Of a DNA stretch of 64,000 bases, positions 57,813-64,000 are shown piece after piece. The stretch's first letter is position 1. Every line of letters starts with the position of its first letter. A program made the translations under genes and the position numbers. This DNA comes from Halicephalobus mephisto (lineage: Eukaryota > Nematoda > Chromadorea > Rhabditida > Panagrolaimidae): positions 30,060 through 94,059 of the forward strand of contig SWDT01000768.1 of assembly GCA_009193035.1 (NCBI GenBank). The letters are read 5' to 3'. The notes beneath the pieces were generated by a model, which saw only the letters and a program-made list of their open reading frames with translations, was not told where the DNA came from and did not search any database.

Positions 57813-58774
57813 CAATCTTCTCTAAAGGAAATTTAAATCGCTAAAAAATATTTACTTGACAAACTTCATATTTTTGACTTTCTTTCAAACTACGAATAAT
57901 TTTAAAGAAGAAATCAGAAAATGTAAAAATTAATTTCTATAAATCTTAATTTTTTAAAAATAATATTCGTATTCTATGAAAAGAGATGGAAGAAGTTAGA
58001 GTGAATAGTATCCATAAAATTCATATTTTTAAATTTTCCAGGCACTGTCTTTGCTCCTGAATTGAGGATTTAACAAATATAAGTAATAATAGTTAGAAAT
58101 TTCACATTTTTCAATTATATCGATATCATCAATATTCATTAAAGATAAGTTGATGAATTTCAAAATAAATAATATATCAAATATTTTGAAGTGAAGACGT
58201 TATTTTAGTTTAACAACAAATTTATGAAAAAGGATGGCTATTTCTCTTTATTTTTTCTTTATTCTGACCTCTCAGAGTGGAATGAACAATTTCAAAACGA
58301 CTGAAAGATCCGAGGTTGTCCATGCTTGTTAAATAATCGACTTTTTCTTTCACGACAAATCTTTGAAGAGATACGCAAATCACTGAAAAACTTTAGAATC
58401 TATAAGAATCTTCAGAGTTTCATATTGGATCAAATAACTTTTTTTGCAAAAAGCTACTGAGAGAATTAGAAATTTCTAAGATTTTCTGGAATTAATAATT
58501 GATTAATTACGACAACGAAAATCTACTAATCAGTTTTAAAGCTATCATGACATTTATTGATGCATAAATTAATATTTTCTTAATGTTTAAACTTCTATAA
58601 ATCCCATAAATAGTCCAAGTATTAGTGAGAGATTCCGGAGTTTCTCAAAAATATTCAATTCCTTAAAAGTAAAATTGGACAAGTAGAAAGAGATCAGATT
58701 CAAACAACTTTTTAAAAATATCTATAGGAAATTTACTGTTCTTCAGTTCTTCCAATTCCTATTATATAGACATT

Positions 58775-58810
58775 AATAGTGTTCCGAGATATGAACTTAG
58801 GAATATTATT
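58775..58810. repeat. Foldback variant (AATAGTGTTCC ... GGAATATTATT)
   Basis: Eleven-base arms that pair with two G-U wobbles; loop 14 nt. Preceded by TCCAATTCCT and followed by TTCTAATTCC, flanking words shared with other copies. Confidence 0.5.
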
Positions 58811-59011
58811 TAATTAAATATTTCTAATTCCTTTTTAGACAGAAAATATCAACATAATTAAAATGATTATTTCTGACAAATAATAAAAATTGTATTTGCT
58901 GACTGTTTTTCTTATTTTCACTTTTCGATTCGAAGAAATTAACAATGACTTGTAATTTAAAGATTCTATATTCCTAATGTTATCTATTTTGATCCGTATT
59001 AAAATGATGTG

Positions 59012-59057
59012 AACAGTGTTTGCAAAATCAACAAATATGAATTTCCGAAACACTATT
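59012..59057. repeat. 46-nt foldback variant
   Basis: AACAGTGTTT at about 59012-59021 against AAACACTATT at 59048-59057; one mismatch or wobble. Preceded by ATGATGTG and followed by CTTTCAATTC. Confidence 0.55.
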
Positions 59058-59236
59058 ATTTCTATCGCTTTCAATTCATAGTAGAACAACACATCACATT
59101 CTAATGACGAATTTCAGATTGAATTAATGAACTGTTTTACAGTCATAAAATATTTTTTCTGAGAATGCAGTTAATACATTTTGTCCAATACAAAGTATAC
59201 AATAGATTTCAGATTTTGAATCCTTTTAGAAATTAA

Positions 59237-59282
59237 GATAGTGTTTGGGGAATTTGATAATGTGGATTCCCATATCACTATC
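59237..59282. repeat. 46-nt foldback, copy
   Basis: GATAGTG (59237-59243) and CACTATC (59276-59282); interior begins TTTGGGGAATTTGA. Confidence 0.7.
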
Positions 59283-59392
59283 CCGAAAATTGGTAAAATT
59301 CTTATTCGGTTTACGCAAACATCATCTAACAGATAGACATGAAAAGTCAGAAGGAAATTAATTCTAAATATTTCAATTCCTCAGAGAACATA

Positions 59393-59438
59393 GATAGTGT
59401 TCAAGAAATTCAGAGATATAAAATGTGTGAGCACTATC
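59393..59438. repeat. 46-nt foldback, copy
   Basis: GATAGTG (59393-59399) and CACTATC (59432-59438); interior begins TTCAAGAAATTCAG; followed by CTTTCAATC...TTCAATTCC. Confidence 0.7.
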
Positions 59439-59997
59439 CTTTCAATCTTTTCAATTCCTTTTGATGTGGACAGTTTCAACATATTCACAAGTGATAAACA
59501 GGAGAATAAATATTTCCGATTCATCTTTTCAATCAATAATGTTAGATAAGTTCACAAATATATCCATTCTTAAACTATTATAAAATTATTACTACTTTAT
59601 TCCCTTTAAATGAATCAAAGTGACTCCTCAAAAAATATAACATTAATTTTTAACTTTAAAAAACCCTAAAAAGCAAAAAAATAAACCTCATTCATTGATT
59701 TCCGTCTAAACTATTTAATTCACCTCCATATTTTACTGTTATTAGATGTGAGTTAAAATACCTGTTTGAAAAAGCAAAATCCCGAATAAGAATTTGAAAA
59801 CAACTGGAATATTATTCCTTCCAAAGGAGCGGGAAATTGCCTCGATTTCTGTGTCTTAGCACGAATGACTGTTCTTACTGTGTTGTGCTTCATCTTTCTT
59901 TGTTTATTATTTATTGTTTACTTTCTATTATAATCTTATTTTCACTTTTCTAGGTGATTGATATTATTCCTCTCGTTACCAATTATCCACTTTTACC

Positions 59998-60741
59998 ATG
60001 AACATCCTCGAAGATGTTTCGTGTTATGATTCGCCAGATGCGGTCTTCGAATTGAGCAGGTAGAGTTGCTTTCCTGTTAAATTTCAGTGATAGTTTCTTT
60101 TTCAGCTGGCTTCACCAGGTTGCCGACCGCATTCCGGCCTGGATGAAGAGGGACCTCCTCTTCGATCTCCATGTGGTTGTCCACACTTATAAGGACAAAC
60201 CCTCTCTGACGAACGTTTTGAGGTTTGTGAATGGCTCTTTGTTCTTATATTTTTGTTTTTCAGGAACATCAAGAGGTTCATGGAGGAGGAGTTGATGGCA
60301 TGTCCTCAGTATGAGGAATGCTGTCCTTATGGAGAAGAGTTTGAGGAAAGTGAGTACTTCACAGACGAAGAAATGGATGAGATCCCACTCCGCAAGGTTT
60401 GTTTCCTTCCATCTTGATGGTAGTTCCCTGTGATAACTTCGAATTGTCTTTAGAGCGTTGCCTTACGCTTCAACAAGCTCCCAATCATTTTTGAAGATAG
60501 TAGGGAAGGAAGTATCGTGGACGAATGCTTCTCCTACGACGAATCTTCGGAGTCCATTGTTGATGATACCGTTGAAAATCGCTCGTCATTGATGACCAAT
60601 GAGGACCATGTCGACAGTCTCATGAAGACTGGATCGGTAATATTGGAGCCCGTCCCGAAGAAGAGTTCGTTGAGCAACAGACTCAGGAACTTGAGTCAAC
60701 GGATCAGAAGGATGGTAAGAAACAGATTTAGAACTCGGTAA
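59998..60741 (+). CDS. Unrecognised four-exon gene: acidic middle, basic C-terminus
   Basis: Exons 59998-60059, 60106-60222, 60264-60396, 60454-60741; 199 aa, phases agree and each intron is 41-57 nt. Clearly coding: codon use and GC are well above the AT-rich surroundings. Sequence features: helical SSWLHQVADRIPAWMKRDLL and LHVVVHTYKDKPSLTNVLRN, an acidic stretch (EECCPYGEEFEESEYFTDEE), a second acidic Ser-rich stretch (CFSYDESSESIVDDTVEN) and a strongly basic end (LSNRLRNLSQRIRRMVRNRFRTR). No signal peptide or TM. No family recognised. An upstream TTTTCTAG fits trans-splicing. Could be a nematode-restricted gene. Confidence 0.8.
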
Positions 60742-60964
60742 ATGACGCCGTAGTCCCATCAGGTTGTTAAAAGTTTTAGTTTGTTCGTTCTGTTAACAGT
60801 TTTGTTTTATATTTTCGTTTCTTCTGTTATTTCATAAAATACTCTGTTCACCGCAGTGTTTAGAAGTGATTGAAATGGCTTCTAACAGGTTGGTAATCTA
60901 GTGTTTTCGATTTGGAATGAAATTGAATTAAGTACTTTCAGGGTTTAATTCGTTGAAGATATCC

Positions 60965-61213
60965 ATGGATGCAATCATCGTCACTCATTTCACATATGCA
61001 TTCGGTTTGAAGAACACTAGCTGCAGTTTGATTTACCTTTCGAAGCTGGAGGATCCAACTCCTATTTCGACATTGTTAGAGGTTATTCATACAATCACAT
61101 GAAATGATGTTTGATGTGATTAGTATTGTTTTCAGTCGGGAAAGCTTCTAGGATCCTATGGAGATATTGTCACTAGACTTGTCTACAGAATTCTAAAAGC
61201 TTCCAGAATATAA
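60965..61213 (+). CDS. Possible two-exon small ORF, 64 aa
   Basis: Exons 60965-61081 and 61136-61213 join in phase after a TTTCAG acceptor upstream of the ATG (MDAIIVTHFTYAFGL ... STLLE|SGKLLGSYGDIVTRL). The 3' end runs into degenerate repeat. It may be a separate small gene, a 3' part of the preceding gene, or spurious. Confidence 0.25.
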
Positions 61214-61400
61214 CAGAAAAACCTAGAACTCCCGGAAATTCCCTGATTTCTCGATAATCAGTAGAAGTTTTAAAATAGAAAGTTCTAGATACTTTATAGA
61301 ATTCTTGAATGTCTTCAAACTTCACAACTTTTCATTGGATTCTAAGAGGTTCTGAACAGTTTTAGAGAGTTTTGAGTTTCTACTAGACCCTAAAATCTGA
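61136..61400. repeat. Degenerate ~20 bp array
   Basis: Units CTACAGAATTCTAAAAGCTT, AGAAAGTTCTAGATAC, TGGATTCTAAGAGGTTCTG. Confidence 0.5.
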
Positions 61401-61448
61401 ATCTCCTCAATATTTTTCTTAGTTACAATTCATGATTTCGTCAATCTA

Positions 61449-61494
61449 GATAGTGTTTGGGAAAACCAAAAAGTTGAATTCGCTGGTCACTATC
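61449..61494. repeat. 46-nt foldback, copy
   Basis: GATAGTG (61449-61455) and CACTATC (61488-61494); interior begins TTTGGGAAAACC; followed by TCGAAGGATGTGAATAGT. Confidence 0.7.
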
Positions 61495-63143
61495 CTCTAA
61501 TATTCTTCGAAGGATGTGAATAGTAGCCGAAAGTATAGATTATCTATTCATCAAAGAATAATATGAGTTGCTTTCTCACAACATTCAGAATAACAAACAT
61601 TTAATTTTCGGGATTTTTGATCAACTTTAACATTCCTGTGAATTGAAATATTTTATAAGATTTATATAGACTACAATTCTCAACGACGAGAAATATCTAT
61701 CGAGACAGATGTCATAATCAAAATACAGAAATGGTGTAACAATAAGTCGGAGATGTTCTCCATATATCAAAACTGAAAATTGTCAAAAATAAGCAATTAC
61801 ATCCGATGAGAAAATTTAAATCAGAATCATTAAAAGAGATCACAAATGAATCAAATCATAGAATACAGTACAGAAATAACCACAGATAATTAAAGAGAAA
61901 TAATACTGATCTTCAACACAGATCAAGAGGAAAAACTAGTCGAATACACAGAAAGTTAGAAGGTACTGGAATTTCAGTTCTTTCAAACAATTCTATTAAA
62001 CACTCTTCTCTTCCTCATTGCTGAATTTAATCAGTTGGAGCTCGTTTTTTTCTAAAAATCTGTTCTTTTACCAAGGAATAATTGAACAATAACTCATATT
62101 TCAGAGTTCATGTTTTCTAGATTAAATACCTTATTTCAGAGAACATTGGTACAAAGTAAAATACAAAGGTGAACTAGAGATAGATTAACATAATCATCAG
62201 ACAAAAAGGACCATATTTGTTCTAATCAAAGATATGGAAATAATTTCACTAGAAATCGTAGAGTTCACAAATTCACTCATTTTGAACTGTCTTCATCAGA
62301 TATGCAATTAGGGGTCACTCACAATCAGGTGCTGTTCTTCGGAACATGATAATCATTCCTGATGAAAGAAATCCAAACGAAGGTTTCTGTATTGATGTTC
62401 TGATATTCTATCTTCAGAGAAGCTTCCAGAAAGTGATATCATATTAAATAAATTAGTAATCAACTTACTGAATGGATATATCCTCTATATATTCAACTTC
62501 AGTGTAACAAATGGGAAGCAATGAAGAAAGGAACAGAAGAAATGATTTTTTGCAACCTTTCTTTTTTTGTTCTTTTTGTTCCTTTCTCTGGTCTTTATTA
62601 TAAGGAAAAACAATAGAACAGTAAGAAAGGTGAAATGAGAAGACGAAGATGTGATTATTCAAGGAATACTGATCATTCTCTTTATTCATTACTTCCGATA
62701 TATGGATTCCTTATTTGTTATGATCCACATTCGATATTCGATGAATGTATTATTTACTGAGTTGATTGGCTATATATTTAACCTAATATCCTTTCGAAGA
62801 AGTTTATTCTCAACTATATGATCATAACTCCAGCAGAAATCCCATATGTAACCCCTGAAATCGAATTTCCTTTATGAAGAATACTATGATTTAGAAGACC
62901 AGTAACTTTTTGCAAAGATGATCCCTGCTGATGTTCTCGATGAAGTGTGTAATTGAAAGTGAATGAAGATGTGAACTCGGAAATCTCTTACAAAACTATC
63001 TCTAATTCTTCGATTAAATCAAGCATGTTTCTGAATTTTTCTGCAAAATAAATTACAGATATCGAATAGAATTCACTAGGTTTGGTCTTGATTTTATATG
63101 GGAATATATGCTTAAAGATCTATGGTATTATTTGAAAGGCGAT

Positions 63144-63200
63144 TCCGTGAATGTTAAGGGTCTTCAACACCTGCAACCATGCAGACGGTTCTTTCACGGA
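63144..63200. other. 57-nt imperfect hairpin in AT-rich DNA
   Basis: TCCGTGAA (63144-63151) pairs with TTCACGGA (63193-63200); an inner CTGCA-ACCA-TGCAG stem-loop lies at about 63171-63184. Both arms are followed by a direct TGTT. Possibly a small structured RNA or a remnant of an inverted repeat. Confidence 0.3.
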
Positions 63201-63339
63201 TGTTCAGCAGCTGGAACTTAGTCATGATCTACTCCTTAATTTAGAGTCTAGACTAAGTTCTTTATTCAGCTCCTTCTCTCAGGGAATGATTGGAAATTCA
63301 CGTCTAGATAATTCCGTAAAATGATTGCCTTTAATTTTC

Positions 63340-64000
63340 ATAGCGTCATAGTTCCGAAGAGATTTCTGAAGCCTCCCAGTCAGTTGAAGCACTATGAAAC
63401 CTCTAAATCATCTACATTATGGAAATTTCGGGGATTTATCAGGATCTTAGAAACAGTTCTCAAATATCTCCGAATTCTGCAGAATGCCCTGAAGTTCTTT
63501 TAAATTACACAAAATTGGTACAACATTGAAAAAGAATTGGCAGTACTCCTCAACTTCAGAGAAATTTTGAGATCTTCCACGAATCAGTAAAGGAATCTGC
63601 AATTTTTGATACACTCAGAACAACATTTTTGAATATCTTATGAAAATTGAACAATTTTGGAATCGCATTAAAACGTTTACATTTTCATTTGATTTAAAAT
63701 CTCAGAAGTTATCAAAAACCTAATGAAAATATTTAGCAACTTTGAGAATCCCAGGAACTTCTAAATTCTGTCCCAATTCCGAGGGAAATTTTAATCTGTC
63801 CTACCACTCAGCAGAGATTTCTATAATCATTCACAATCATCTTAATATTCACCCAATCAATCAAGAAAATCGGAAATTAGAAATGTTATGGAAATTTCTG
63901 GATCCCTTCAGAATTTTGTGGAAATATCTGAAAACAGTGAATTTCATAGAACTTCCTTATAATGTGTAAGAAAATGATATTGGGATGTCCCAGAATCACA
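63340..64000. repeat. Degenerate ~20 bp array, right edge
   Basis: Units such as AGTTCCGAAGAGATTTCTG, GAAACAGTTCTCAAATATC, TTCAGAGAAATTTTGAGATC continue to the window end. Confidence 0.5.

Larger units (their letters stand above)
55986..59997. other. 4 kb AT-rich gene desert with foldback family
   Basis: No gene recognised in about 4 kb, unlike the dense rest of the window. A minus frame at 58835-59092 is AT-driven and rejected. The main structure is a set of 45-46 nt foldbacks with GATAGTG...CACTATC arms between 57.7 and 59.5 kb (listed separately). TTTTCTAG at about 59946-59953 is a candidate trans-splice acceptor for the next gene. Confidence 0.55.
61214..64000. other. AT-rich gene-poor right end
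   Basis: No gene recognised in 2.8 kb; open frames at 62465-62689 (minus), 63321-63503 and 63742-63969 (plus) fall in biased or repeat sequence. Contains one foldback (61449), a GC-richer hairpin (63144-63200) and degenerate arrays from about 63340 to the end. Confidence 0.5.

Noticed and set aside
58835..59092. 85-codon minus-strand ORF
   Set aside because: Ile/Asn/Lys-rich product of AT-rich DNA; overlaps a foldback copy and has no homology.
62465..62689. 74-codon minus-strand ORF
   Set aside because: Low-complexity purine-rich stretch; no splice or start context.
1..64000. CRISPR arrays, prokaryotic operons, phage or virus genes
   Set aside because: The window is intron-rich nematode nuclear DNA; none of the repeats has a CRISPR repeat-spacer layout and no viral or transposase coding sequence was recognised.
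1..64000. Standard tRNA, rRNA or snRNA genes
   Set aside because: Scanning for B-box-like GGTTCRA motifs and familiar snRNA sequence on both strands gave no intact candidate; only the atypical island at 24731 was kept.

Overview
The window is nuclear DNA from a free-living-type nematode, probably a Caenorhabditis relative. Evidence: dense genes split by 40-50 nt introns with TTTCAG-like 3' splice sites, candidate spliced-leader acceptors just upstream of several start codons, one operon-like gene pair with 116 bp between cistrons, and nematode gene families (expanded nuclear receptors, an nlp-3-type neuropeptide precursor, a nematode-type globin, a divergent G-alpha). I read exon structures by hand, requiring splice phase and protein homology to agree; no search was run.

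Layout. 1-8.4 kb: an insulin-receptor-L-domain protein (cut by the left edge), BCKDHA (branched-chain keto-acid dehydrogenase E1 alpha), a divergently transcribed organellar-type valyl-tRNA synthetase, a Cosmc-like GT31 protein and the N-terminal acetyltransferase NAA10. 8.8-13.5 kb: a PDZD8 homologue (ER membrane anchor, SMP, PDZ, C1), tail to tail with a globin. 15.9-24.6 kb, minus strand: CNK scaffold (cnk-1) and a polypeptide GalNAc-transferase with ricin lectin domain. 25-33 kb, minus: a peptide-receptor-like GPCR, a nuclear hormone receptor and an arrestin-domain protein. 34.7-45 kb, minus: a cytosolic tyrosine phosphatase, SNX13 (PXA-RGS-PX), an LDLa/fibrinogen-domain secreted protein, a secreted Cys-rich protein and a divergent G-alpha. 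46-51.7 kb, plus: a C-type lectin membrane protein with mucin stalk and proline-rich tail, then two neuropeptide precursors. 52-56 kb: a small membrane protein, an NTF2-like protein, and a putative mdt-9/lsm-3 operon. 56-64 kb: an AT-rich, gene-poor end with one unrecognised four-exon gene at 60 kb.

The genes do not form one pathway; several are signalling parts (CNK, GPCR, G-alpha, RGS-bearing SNX13, arrestin-domain protein, PTP), but co-location in a nematode autosome-like block is not evidence of shared function.

The least explained material is non-coding: (i) a dispersed repeat with a conserved ~30 bp head followed by degenerate ~20 bp TTCnnGAA-like units, in introns and gaps across the window; (ii) a ~390 bp repeat next to the 3' splice site in introns of cnk-1 and the GalNAc-transferase, whose end block of ~65 bp is inverted between the copies; (iii) a family of 45-46 nt foldbacks (GATAGTG...CACTATC) confined to 57.7-61.5 kb; and (iv) a 12-nt palindrome TTCATATATGAA found four times, always inside minimal introns of unrelated genes.
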